A DNA stretch of 64,000 bases from contig JAWLBI010000001.1 of the NCBI GenBank assembly GCA_041394985.1, forward strand, positions 1,426,001-1,490,000. Reading direction: 5' to 3'. The position numbers were made by a program, and so were the translations under genes. Of this stretch, positions 28,042-35,010 are shown piece after piece. Each line of letters starts with the position of its first letter. The stretch's first letter is position 1. This stretch comes from JAGLON01 sp041394985. Its GTDB lineage: Bacteria; Zixibacteria; MSB-5A5; GN15; JAAZOE01. The notes below the pieces were generated by a model, which was given only the letters and a program-made list of their open reading frames with translations, ran no database searches and was not told where the DNA came from.

Positions 28042-28731
28042 TTATTTATCCTCCACAAATCGGAATGTCGTCTTTCCGACCTGGATAATATCGCTGTTTT
28101 TCAGCGCCGAGCGGGTAATCGTATCGCCGTTGAGCTTGACTTTGCCCTTGCGCCCCAGATTAACAATATAATACTCATTGCCTTCTTTAACAATCTTTGC
28201 TTGTATCCCGGACAGCATAAATCCCTTCGCCTTGATATGGACGAATTTCGCCTTACCGATCGTCGTGACTTCGTTATCGATGCGAAATTCAGCTATTCCG
28301 GCGTTTTCGAGGCCGATGAGCACCGTGCCGCCGACACGAGACACCAATTCGCGGTCGCGCTGATCTTCTTCAACCAACTGCTTTTGCTGCTTCGTGTTCA
28401 GAATCATCGTGCCGTCCATCTGGCCGGCTCGGTCAGGGCGATCGGTATCATGATGATATTCCAGGGTGTACTTGCCGATTGTGATAACATCGTTATCGCG
28501 CAATAATTCTTCGGTCACCCGGCGATTATTGATAAACACACCGTTGAGAGATTCATTATCGATGAGCAGGGCGCCTTCACCGGTGAATTCGATTTGCGCA
28601 TGTTTTCTCGATACCCCCCGATTTTCGAGAACAATGTCGTTATCCTTTGTCCGGCCGACACTTATACGCTTCTTTTCCGTGACAACCCGCTCTATCACCT
28701 TGTCATTAAATTTAACTACTATTTCGGGCAT
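28042..28731 (-). CDS. Protein with two FHA domains
   Basis: A 229-residue soluble protein. The N-terminal FHA domain (about 1-100) has the phosphothreonine-binding signature ISVGRTKDNDIVLENRGVSRKHAQIEF and NESLNGVFINNRRV. A second FHA-like fold (about 135-229; TTIGKAKFVHIKAKGFMLSGIQAKIV, GRKGKVKLNGDTI) is degenerate and lacks the usual R and S-RKH residues. It would read threonine phosphorylation, most simply by the kinase encoded two genes downstream. AAAAGGAG precedes the ATG; first gene of the operon. Confidence 0.92.
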   Translation of the reverse strand: MPEIVVKFNDKVIERVVTEKKRISVGRTKDNDIVLENRGVSRKHAQIEFTGEGALLIDNESLNGVFINNRRVTEELLRDNDVITIGKYTLEYHHDTDRPDRAGQMDGTMILNTKQQKQLVEEDQRDRELVSRVGGTVLIGLENAGIAEFRIDNEVTTIGKAKFVHIKAKGFMLSGIQAKIVKEGNEYYIVNLGRKGKVKLNGDTITRSALKNSDIIQVGKTTFRFVEDK

Positions 28732-28806
28732 GAACGACTCCTTTTGTTACGAAATCAAGGACCTCTTCAGCCGGTGGGAATTCCCCGAGGCAACAGGGTT
28801 TACCGT

Positions 28807-28835
28807 TTGCCAAACTAAAGGCCTTCTGTTATTTT
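28807..28835 (+). promoter_or_regulatory. Promoter of dusB, apparently leaderless
   Basis: TTGCCA (28807-28812), a 17-bp spacer and TATTTT (28830-28835). The ATG of dusB follows 6 nt after the -10 box and no Shine-Dalgarno sequence is present. Confidence 0.6.
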
Positions 28836-28841
28836 GTCGGC

Positions 28842-29798
28842 ATGTACATAGGAAACTTAAACATAAAAGGATTAGTCTTTTGCGCCCCGATGGCCGGGAT
28901 CTCCAATACGCCATATCGCGTTCTTGCCCGGCGATTTGGAGCCGCTATGGTCTATTCCGAAATGGTGTCCAGCCATGGGCTGGCGTACGACAGTAAGAAG
29001 ACCGAGGACCTGATCGAATTCATTCAGGAAGAACGGCCGATCGGTATTCAGCTCTTCGGCGCCGATCCCGATATCATGCGCATAGCCTGCCAAATCGTTT
29101 CAAAACGAAACCCCGACCTGATCGATCTCAACTTCGGCTGTCCGGTCAAAAAGGTCGTCAGGAAAAACGGGGGAGCCGCCGTGCTCCGAGACCTCGGTCT
29201 GACCCGGGCCCTCGTTGAGGCCGCCGTCGATGGCTCATCGGTTCCTGTAACGGTCAAGATTCGCTCCGGCTGGGATGAACTGACCAAGATTTATCTGGAG
29301 GCCGGACAAGCCTGTCAGGAAGCCGGGGCAGCCGCGGTCACGCTGCATGCTCGGACGCGCAGCAAAGGCTTTTCCGGTGCGGCCGACTGGAGCGATATCA
29401 AACATCTGAAGGAAAACCTCGATGTGCCCGTCATCGGCAACGGCGATGTCCGAACCGGGCCGGATGCCAGGCGGATGCTTGATGAGACCGGATGCGATGC
29501 CGTCATGATCGGCCGAGCCGCTCTGGGGAACCCTTGGGTGTTTCGCGAGGTGACGCATTATCTGGAAACGGGGGAGGAGCACCCCGGCCCAACGCTGAGA
29601 GAAAAGGCCGATATTATTTACGAACACGCCGTGCTACTAAGCCGGCAGGTGGGTGAGGAGCGCGCGGTCAAACAGATGCGCTCGCACACGGCATGGTATG
29701 TGAAGGGCATGCACAACAGCTCAATCATCCGCCGCTCGATCAATCAACTCACAACCCTCATCGATTTACGAGAACTGCTGGACACTGTGCTGGTGTAG
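28842..29798 (+). CDS. dusB: tRNA-dihydrouridine synthase
   Basis: A 318-residue FMN enzyme that reduces specific uridines in tRNA. The TIM-barrel motifs are clear: FCAPMAGISNTPYRVLARRFGA, QLFGADPDIM, the catalytic-cysteine segment DLNFGCPVKKVVRKNGGAAVL, HARTRSKGFSGAADWSDI, IGNGDV and VMIGRAALGNPWVF. The DusB assignment is the usual one for this length and pattern. The ATG at 28842 has no ribosome-binding site but a promoter directly in front. Confidence 0.94.
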   Translation: MYIGNLNIKGLVFCAPMAGISNTPYRVLARRFGAAMVYSEMVSSHGLAYDSKKTEDLIEFIQEERPIGIQLFGADPDIMRIACQIVSKRNPDLIDLNFGCPVKKVVRKNGGAAVLRDLGLTRALVEAAVDGSSVPVTVKIRSGWDELTKIYLEAGQACQEAGAAAVTLHARTRSKGFSGAADWSDIKHLKENLDVPVIGNGDVRTGPDARRMLDETGCDAVMIGRAALGNPWVFREVTHYLETGEEHPGPTLREKADIIYEHAVLLSRQVGEERAVKQMRSHTAWYVKGMHNSSIIRRSINQLTTLIDLRELLDTVLV

Positions 29799-29893
29799 TG
29801 TCCACAGTTCCTATCAATGCTCATTGTGGCGGATTTGATGACAAATCCGCCCTACTCAATGTGTTCATTTTGGCGATTTCAGGACAGTCAATA

Positions 29894-29920
29894 GTAGGGC
29901 ACGAGCCCTGTGCTCGTGCC
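29894..29920 (+). repeat. GTAG-footed REP-like hairpin
   Basis: GTAG followed by GGCACGAG (29898-29905) and its perfect complement CTCGTGCC (29913-29920). Same foot as the REP hairpin beside the RAYT gene, different stem. Confidence 0.7.
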
Positions 29921-30050
29921 AATGCCGCTGAAGGCGGCATACGAGTAATGGCAGGAGCTTTCTCACTAACGTTCGGAATCCTCGGTTTTCGCTTCGCTCA
30001 AGCCTCGGACAGGGCTCCTTCCCTACCAAATGCCTCTATTTTGTCATTAT

Positions 30051-30340
30051 CGGGACAGGTTTGGTACCGATCGGGCGTTTTCTAACAATTGCGATGGAGG
30101 GATAAGTCGTTGTCTTGCAACATAAATATGATTTTTTAGTGTGTTTATTTATGTGGTTGTCGTTCAGGCGGTTATCGTTTCGGGGGGCGAATTGTGGATA
30201 ACTTGCCGTTGGGGGACAAGAGGTTATCCCTCGGATAGGAAAAACTTTTTTCGGCATTTGCGCGTTTTTGGACATAGTGGTAGAAGTTCCTTTTACTCAG
30301 AACGACGGAATAGGAATCTGGAACGGAGTTGGAGTGAAAA
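30051..30340 (+). repeat. 290-bp dispersed repeat, copy A (inverted copy near 62.5 kb)
   Basis: The stretch from GGGACAGGTTTGGTACCGAT to GGAACGGAGTTGGAGTGAAA reappears, reverse-complemented, at 62339-62632. Long blocks agree almost exactly; a 50-bp central block (about 30120-30170) differs in sequence. Both copies hold a DnaA-box-like nonamer, here TGTGGATAA at 30193-30201. No reading frame is conserved between them. Confidence 0.8.
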
Positions 30341-30561
30341 TGGAAAGGTATTACCCATCTGCCCGGCGTATACGGAAATGAATCCCACAGCAAGCCGCGG
30401 CGGTTGGGGCACCGAGGCAGATATTATTGCAAAAGTAATTAAGAATATACTTGATAGATAAACTTCAATATGATATAGTATTCATATCCCAATGGCGATC
30501 ACGCGCGCCAGCCACATTACAATCCGAGAGAGGACAATTAAATCCCTGGAAAGGGAAGTTT

Positions 30562-30590
30562 GTAGGGCAGGTTTCCAAATGAAACCTGCC
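30562..30590 (+). repeat. Left REP hairpin of the RAYT locus
   Basis: GTAG foot (30562-30565), stem GGCAGGTTTC, loop CAAAT, stem GAAACCTGCC. The right partner at 31162-31191 has the same stem in mirror orientation, ending in CTAC. Confidence 0.85.
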
Positions 30591-30643
30591 TCTTTACTCA
30601 ACAATGTGATTGACATTATCATTATATTTATTATTAAAACCCT

Positions 30644-31138
30644 ATGTCAAAACTTCTTCGATATCCAAATCCACATGGTTCATATTTCATAACATGCGTA
30701 ACTTATGAAAGACAACCGCTTCTAATTAAAAACTTCGACCTGCTAAAAAAGGCGGCGATTAGGCTAGTAAAAAAACATTCGATTAAAATCGAGGCATACA
30801 TTATTTTGCCTGACCATATACACGCGCTCATTAATATTGAAGATTACGACATATCGGAAATCTTACATCGATTCAAAACAAGTTTTTCTGCTCAATTCTA
30901 TAAAAGACACCACACGAAACGCGTTTGGCAAAAACGTTTCTGGGATCATATTATTAGAGATCAGGATGATTGGAATCATCACCTGGATTATATCCATTAC
31001 AATCCGGCAAAACATGGATATATAAGTGATCCGAAAGCTTGGCAGTATTCTTCGATAAACCGGTTTAAGGAATATTACCCTAATGATTGGGGAGTGCATA
31101 AGGAAATAAAATTCCTAAATGATGGATTCGGCGAGTGA
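30644..31138 (+). CDS. REP-associated tyrosine transposase (RAYT, IS200/Y1-type)
   Basis: A 164-residue HUH single-strand transposase of the TnpA-REP class. The HUH motif is PDHIHALI and the nucleophilic tyrosine lies in LDYIHYNPAKHGY; the N-terminal FITCVTYERQPLL and VWQKRFWDHIIRD are typical of RAYTs. These proteins bind and nick hairpins with a GTAG foot and are thought to spread REP sequences rather than themselves. Here the gene is flanked by two such hairpins in mirror orientation, 53 bp before its start and 23 bp after its stop, forming a REPtron-like unit. Coding sequence is AT-rich relative to its neighbours. Apparently intact. Confidence 0.93.
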   Translation: MSKLLRYPNPHGSYFITCVTYERQPLLIKNFDLLKKAAIRLVKKHSIKIEAYIILPDHIHALINIEDYDISEILHRFKTSFSAQFYKRHHTKRVWQKRFWDHIIRDQDDWNHHLDYIHYNPAKHGYISDPKAWQYSSINRFKEYYPNDWGVHKEIKFLNDGFGE

Positions 31139-31161
31139 ACATAAGCAGTATAAAACAAGGA

Positions 31162-31191
31162 GGCAGGTTTCTTTTAGGAAACCTGCCCTAC
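31162..31191 (-). repeat. Right REP hairpin of the RAYT locus
   Basis: GGCAGGTTTC, loop TTTTAG, GAAACCTGCC and CTAC (the GTAG foot read on the minus strand). Mirror partner of 30562-30590. Confidence 0.85.
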
Positions 31192-31229
31192 AGTTCAGAA
31201 AAGGGGTGGGGGCACCCGAACATATACGA

Positions 31230-32006
31230 CTACTTAAACAACTCGGCAAAGAACAACTTCATATGGTCCCAGGAGCGGCGTTCGGCGTCCGCGTTATAGG
31301 CGACACCGATCGAGGGATCATTACCGGCCGCCTTCTCAGTGAAGGCATGCACCGCGCCGCCATAGGCGATGAACTGATAATCGACCTTAGCCGCGCTCAT
31401 CTCTTCCATGAATCCTTGCACCTGTGTGAACGGCACATGCGGATCATCCGCACCGTGGCAGACGAGCACTTTGCATTTGATATTCTGCGCCACCGATGGA
31501 TCGGGCGTATCGAGATTCCCGTGGAAGCTCACGACACCGGATAATTCGGCTCCGGAACGAGCCAGTTCCAGTACTGTGCCGCCGCCGAAACAATAGCCGA
31601 TTGCCGCGACGCGGGAGGCATCGCACAGTTTGTGATTTTTAAGTACATCTAGTCCTGCCTTGACGCGTGATCTTTGCAGTGGTCGATTACTGCGGTAAAT
31701 TGTCGCCTGTTTGGCGGCTTCTTCATTGGTCGTCGGGCGAATTCCCTTGCCGTAGATATCTGCTGCGAATGCGATGTATCCCATTTCGGCCAGCATTCGG
31801 GCGCGCATCTTGGCATAGTCGCCGAGCCCTTTCCAGGCGTGAACGACCAGTACGCCGGGTCTCTTGCCGGTTATGGCATTATCGTAGGCGAGGTACCCCT
31901 CGAGTACGGCATCATCGTACATGTACTCGATGACCTCGGTCACGACTTCCGCATGCACCGATGCGAAACAAAATAAAAGCATAAAAAATATCGAAAGCAG
32001 TTTCAT
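31230..32006 (-). CDS. Secreted dienelactone hydrolase family protein
   Basis: A 258-residue alpha/beta-hydrolase with a signal peptide (MKLLSIFFMLLFCFASVHA). The cysteine nucleophile lies in GYCFGGG, the aspartate in CHGADDPHVP and the histidine in GGAVHAFTEKAAGND, giving the Cys-Asp-His triad of the family. Export to the periplasm or surface is unusual for classical dienelactone hydrolases of aromatic catabolism but common in the broad DLH family, so the substrate is open. GGAG precedes the ATG. Its 3' end approaches the right REP hairpin of the RAYT locus. Confidence 0.9.
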   Translation of the reverse strand: MKLLSIFFMLLFCFASVHAEVVTEVIEYMYDDAVLEGYLAYDNAITGKRPGVLVVHAWKGLGDYAKMRARMLAEMGYIAFAADIYGKGIRPTTNEEAAKQATIYRSNRPLQRSRVKAGLDVLKNHKLCDASRVAAIGYCFGGGTVLELARSGAELSGVVSFHGNLDTPDPSVAQNIKCKVLVCHGADDPHVPFTQVQGFMEEMSAAKVDYQFIAYGGAVHAFTEKAAGNDPSIGVAYNADAERRSWDHMKLFFAELFK

Positions 32007-32094
32007 GATTTACTCCGTTATGAGGTGTTTGACTTTGGAGGTAATACGGAATTGGGGAGATAATTGTGGGGGAGGATTGGTAAGAGAAGAAAGA

Positions 32095-32144
32095 GAACAC
32101 ACCCCGTCCGCCTAGGCGGAGCACCCCTCTCCAGAGGGGACGGC
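32095..32144 (-). repeat. GC-rich dispersed repeat with CCGCCTAGGCGG palindrome
   Basis: About 50 bp: GAACACACCCCGTCCGCC, the palindrome around CCTAGG, and CCCTCT-CC-AGAGGGGACG. Reverse-orientation copies are at 46961-47010 and 47274-47320. Confidence 0.75.
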
Positions 32145-32153
32145 AAGAGAAAA

Positions 32154-32182
32154 GTAGGGCAGATCCCCCATTGGGACCTGCC
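32154..32182 (+). repeat. GTAG-footed REP-like hairpin
   Basis: GTAG, then GGCAGATCCC and GGGACCTGCC around a five-base loop, with one mismatch. Related to the RAYT-flanking stem. Confidence 0.7.
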
Positions 32183-32188
32183 GTCTTT

Positions 32189-32264
32189 GTAGGTCAAGAC
32201 CCCTGTCCATGGTCTGAGCGAAGCGATGACCGAGGATTCCGAGCCATGCGAGGAAGGTCTTGAC
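32189..32264 (+). repeat. GTAG-footed hairpin with long loop
   Basis: GTAG at 32189, GTCAAGACC at 32193, and the complementary GGTCTTGAC at 32256-32264, with about 54 bp between. The same stem with a short loop occurs in at least five other places. Confidence 0.55.
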
Positions 32265-32397
32265 AATCGCCTTAATAAAAACACGATAAAAATTATCCCG
32301 AAATACTATAATACCGGATTTAGAATACGTACAAGAATAAAAGACAATAATGGATAATAGTAATCCATAATAAATGTCCGGCAGGAGGAACGATACC

Positions 32398-32664
32398 ATG
32401 GGCCGTTTGCGCATACAAATTACAGCGAATAAAGGCAGTAAATTGCCGCACAAGAGACGGTTAATAGAAGGTCTTGAAAATCATGAGTACGGCGGTCGCG
32501 TCGTGAGATATCAAGAGAACAAGACGACCGGTATTTGCAATATCGAATATCGTGTCCCGAAACGGCCGCCCAAAGCGGAACTCCATGCGCGTATTGCGGC
32601 GTCATTGGAGATGCGGCGCGGCAAATTCGACAAATTCTGGAAGATCGAATTCCGCGACGCCTGA
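32398..32664 (+). CDS. Small basic hypothetical protein, 88 residues
   Basis: ATG 32398 follows GGCAGGAGGAAC; an ATG at 32374 lies upstream of that ribosome site and is rejected. The protein is basic (MGRLRIQITANKGSKLPHKRR...KRPPKAELHARIAASLEMRRGKFDKFWKIEFRDA) with no membrane segment, and has an alternating strand-then-helix look. I do not recognise a family. The good ribosome site and local codon use support a real gene. It is followed by 220 bp without a gene before etfA. Confidence 0.6.
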   Translation: MGRLRIQITANKGSKLPHKRRLIEGLENHEYGGRVVRYQENKTTGICNIEYRVPKRPPKAELHARIAASLEMRRGKFDKFWKIEFRDA

Positions 32665-32884
32665 AGACATTTTCTTTTTATCTGCCATTATCGTACGGTT
32701 GGCGCACACATCTCCGTGCGCCAACAAAAATCTCCGCCGAAAAGCCTTGCCCTGACTCTCAACGCCTTATATATTCACTACATTGTGCCGGTATGCCTTT
32801 GTGCATCCGGCGCCCGGTTTTGCAAAGAAATAGCCGCTTGCGCGGCGTGAAAAATATATAGCCGGAAAGGAAGAGAGACTCGCT

Positions 32885-33844
32885 ATGAAGATTCTGACCG
32901 TAGCCGACCAAAAGGAAAACACCCTGTCCTCCGTCAGTTTTGAATCGATAGGCGCTGCCCGGAAACTCGGCGGTGATATTTGTACCGCCTTGATATGCGG
33001 CGATGCCGGCGATATGGCCGCGAAGTTATCCGCTCGCGGCAGCAAAGTTTTTGTATTTGCCAATCCCGACCTGACTCATTTCAGCGACGAGGCCTATGCG
33101 GCTGTTCTGAAGTCACTCATCGATCGCGAAAAGCCCGATGTCGTCATCGGCAGCGCCACCTTCTATGGGAAGGCTCTCATGGCGCGTCTGGCTGCGCTGT
33201 GCGGCGGCGGTCTGGCTTCCGATTGTACCGGGCTGTCCAAAGACGGCGATGCCGTTATGGCGCTTCGCCCGGCTTATGGCGGCAATGTATTTTATACCGT
33301 CAAGAATAACGCCTCCGCGCCGTTCTTTGTCTCCCTGCGCCCCAAGGCTCTCCCGGAAGCGGCCGAAGACGGTAGTGGAGAGGTCGTCACCGAATCCGTG
33401 GATGCGTCGTTACTGGCGGCTAAGGCCAAAGTTGCCGAGCGGTTCGCGGCGGCGGGCGGCAAGGTCAGTCTCACCGAGGCCGATGTCGTCGTGGCGGCCG
33501 GTCGCGGTATTCGCGGCAAAGAAAGCGTTGCATTAATCGAAGAAATGGCCGATTCCCTCGGAGCGGCGTTCGGCTCCTCGCGAGCCGTCGTCGATGCCGG
33601 TTGGACCGAGTATTCGACTCAGGTCGGCCAGACAGGGAAGACCGTCAATCCGAAGCTGTACTTCGCCGTCGGTATCTCCGGCGCCGTCCAGCATCTGGTC
33701 GGGATGCGCTCGTCCAAGACGATTGTTGCCATCAATCGCGACAAGGATGCCCCGATCTTCAGTATCGCCAATTACGGCATCATCGGCGATCTGTTCGAGA
33801 TCGTTCCGGCTCTGACGAAGAAGTTCAAAGAGCTGAACGGATAG
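32885..33844 (+). CDS. etfA: Electron transfer flavoprotein subunit alpha
   Basis: A 319-residue EtfA. The C-terminal FAD-binding domain shows the family pattern: AGRGIRGKESVALIEEMADSLGAAFGSSRAVVDAGW, QVGQTGKTVNPKLYFAVGISGAVQHLVGM and AINRDKDAPIFSIANYGIIGDLFE. EtfA normally pairs with EtfB to carry electrons from acyl-CoA dehydrogenases to the quinone pool. Neither etfB nor a dehydrogenase is next to it: a small unknown gene lies upstream and a terminator then ppx/gppA downstream. The partner is presumably elsewhere on the chromosome. Confidence 0.95.
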   Translation: MKILTVADQKENTLSSVSFESIGAARKLGGDICTALICGDAGDMAAKLSARGSKVFVFANPDLTHFSDEAYAAVLKSLIDREKPDVVIGSATFYGKALMARLAALCGGGLASDCTGLSKDGDAVMALRPAYGGNVFYTVKNNASAPFFVSLRPKALPEAAEDGSGEVVTESVDASLLAAKAKVAERFAAAGGKVSLTEADVVVAAGRGIRGKESVALIEEMADSLGAAFGSSRAVVDAGWTEYSTQVGQTGKTVNPKLYFAVGISGAVQHLVGMRSSKTIVAINRDKDAPIFSIANYGIIGDLFEIVPALTKKFKELNG

Positions 33845-33856
33845 CAGAGAAAATTG

Positions 33857-33884
33857 AAAACCCCGCCTTCGGGCGGGGTTTTTT
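33857..33884 (+). terminator. Rho-independent terminator after etfA
   Basis: CCCCGCC / GGCGGGG hairpin with a TTCG-like loop, flanked by A residues and followed by six T. Confidence 0.9.
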
Positions 33885-33922
33885 GTAAGAGCATTAATCC
33901 TAACGCGGATCATTAGTCACCA

Positions 33923-34837
33923 ATGAAAAAAATAGCCTCGGTCGATATCGGCACCAATTCGGTGCTGTACTCTTTGTTCGAAGCCTCCGGCGCGTCGAAG
34001 TTGCGGGATGTCTATTTCGAGCGCCATTCGCCTCGAATCGGCAGCAAACTGAAAGGCGCGAAAAGGCAGGCCATTTCCAAAGAGAGCTATGCTCATCTGC
34101 TGAAAATCATGAGGCGAATCGTTTCGCATGCCGAGAAAAACAGCGCCGATGCCATCCTGGTGGCCGCGACCAATCCGCTCCGCATTGCCGCCAACGGCAA
34201 GGACGTCAAGGAAAACCTCGAATGGGACCTCGGTATCCCGGTCGAGATTCTGACGTCTGAGCGCGAGGCGGATTTGTCATTTCTGGGCGCGGTCGGGCCG
34301 TTGAAAAAAGACAAAGAGGCGATGATTATTGATCTCGGCGGCGGATCGACCGAATTCGTCATTTATCGAGGGGCCAGGCGCAGAGTATTCGAATCACTCC
34401 CGGAGGGTGCGGTCAGTTTGACCGAGGTATTCGATTCGGCCGGGAAAATAGATGCATCACGTTTTGGTGACTACTTAAAGTATCTTGACCGCTATACGAA
34501 AACGGCCAAATCGATCGCCAAAAAGGTTCGTTGTCCGATTACGCTGGTCGGCGGCACATCGTCGACGCTCGGCTGGCTTTTGGATAAGGAAATCATGTCC
34601 AAGCCGCGCGGCGTGGCGCTGTCTCGCAAAAATCTGGCGCTTCTTGTCGATATTCTGGGGGGCCTGAATCTCTCCTGTCGCAGGGAGCTTTTGGCCATCG
34701 ATAAAAAACGGGCGGAAATCATTTTTGCTGGAGCCTTTTGGCTGCTTTACTTGTTTAATACAATGGAGATAGGTAAGGCCCAGGCCAGTCCCCGAGGACT
34801 CCGCCACGGCCTGGCGCTTGACTTTCTTTTATCTTGA
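33923..34837 (+). CDS. Ppx/GppA family phosphatase
   Basis: A 304-residue member of the actin-fold exopolyphosphatase / pppGpp phosphatase family, short form without the C-terminal HD domain. The phosphate-binding segments are ASVDIGTNSVLYSLFE (N-terminal), LVAATNPLRIAANGKD, and AMIIDLGGGSTEFVIYRG; the C-terminal LRHGLALDFLLS is also typical. It may cleave polyphosphate or (p)ppGpp; the short form alone does not decide. No clear ribosome site precedes the ATG. Confidence 0.9.
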   Translation: MKKIASVDIGTNSVLYSLFEASGASKLRDVYFERHSPRIGSKLKGAKRQAISKESYAHLLKIMRRIVSHAEKNSADAILVAATNPLRIAANGKDVKENLEWDLGIPVEILTSEREADLSFLGAVGPLKKDKEAMIIDLGGGSTEFVIYRGARRRVFESLPEGAVSLTEVFDSAGKIDASRFGDYLKYLDRYTKTAKSIAKKVRCPITLVGGTSSTLGWLLDKEIMSKPRGVALSRKNLALLVDILGGLNLSCRRELLAIDKKRAEIIFAGAFWLLYLFNTMEIGKAQASPRGLRHGLALDFLLS

Positions 34838-34845
34838 GTATTGCC

Positions 34846-34873
34846 TTGACTTTGCGGGCGAAAAGAGTAGATT
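34846..34873 (+). promoter_or_regulatory. Promoter candidate for the beta-propeller/PorV operon
   Basis: TTGACT (34846-34851), 16-bp spacer, TAGATT (34868-34873), with a leader of about 130 nt before the ATG at 35011. No gene is seen in the leader. Confidence 0.4.
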
Positions 34874-35010
34874 GCCAGAGCACAGGAGGAGCCTATAGAA
34901 ATACAATAACGTGTGTGGTTTTATTGAAAGAATTGTTGTTGTTGTGGCTGGCCGCTATTTGTATCGATTGATATGAGTATGCGGTATTTTTTATATGAGG
35001 ATGAGCATTT

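Larger units (their letters stand above)
29799..30643. other. Gene-free, repeat-rich interval
   Basis: 845 bp without a credible gene. It contains a GTAG-footed hairpin (29894), one arm of a 290-bp dispersed repeat (30051-30340) and the left REP hairpin of the RAYT transposase (30562). Short open frames here read across the repeats and have no homologous pattern I can recognise. Confidence 0.7.
32007..32397. other. Gene-free interval with dispersed repeats
   Basis: Between the divergent DLH gene and a small basic protein. It holds a GC-rich palindromic repeat (32095-32144), also found at 46961 and 47274 in reverse, and two GTAG-footed hairpins (32154 and 32189). No gene seen. Confidence 0.6.

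Noticed and set aside
30141..30461. 106-codon open frame over the 290-bp repeat
   Set aside because: The inverted copy of the repeat does not conserve the frame and there is no ribosome site.
33895..33923. Leaderless promoter for ppx/gppA
   Set aside because: No Shine-Dalgarno sequence is seen, but the hexamer at the right distance (CATTAG) is a poor -10 and no -35 fits.
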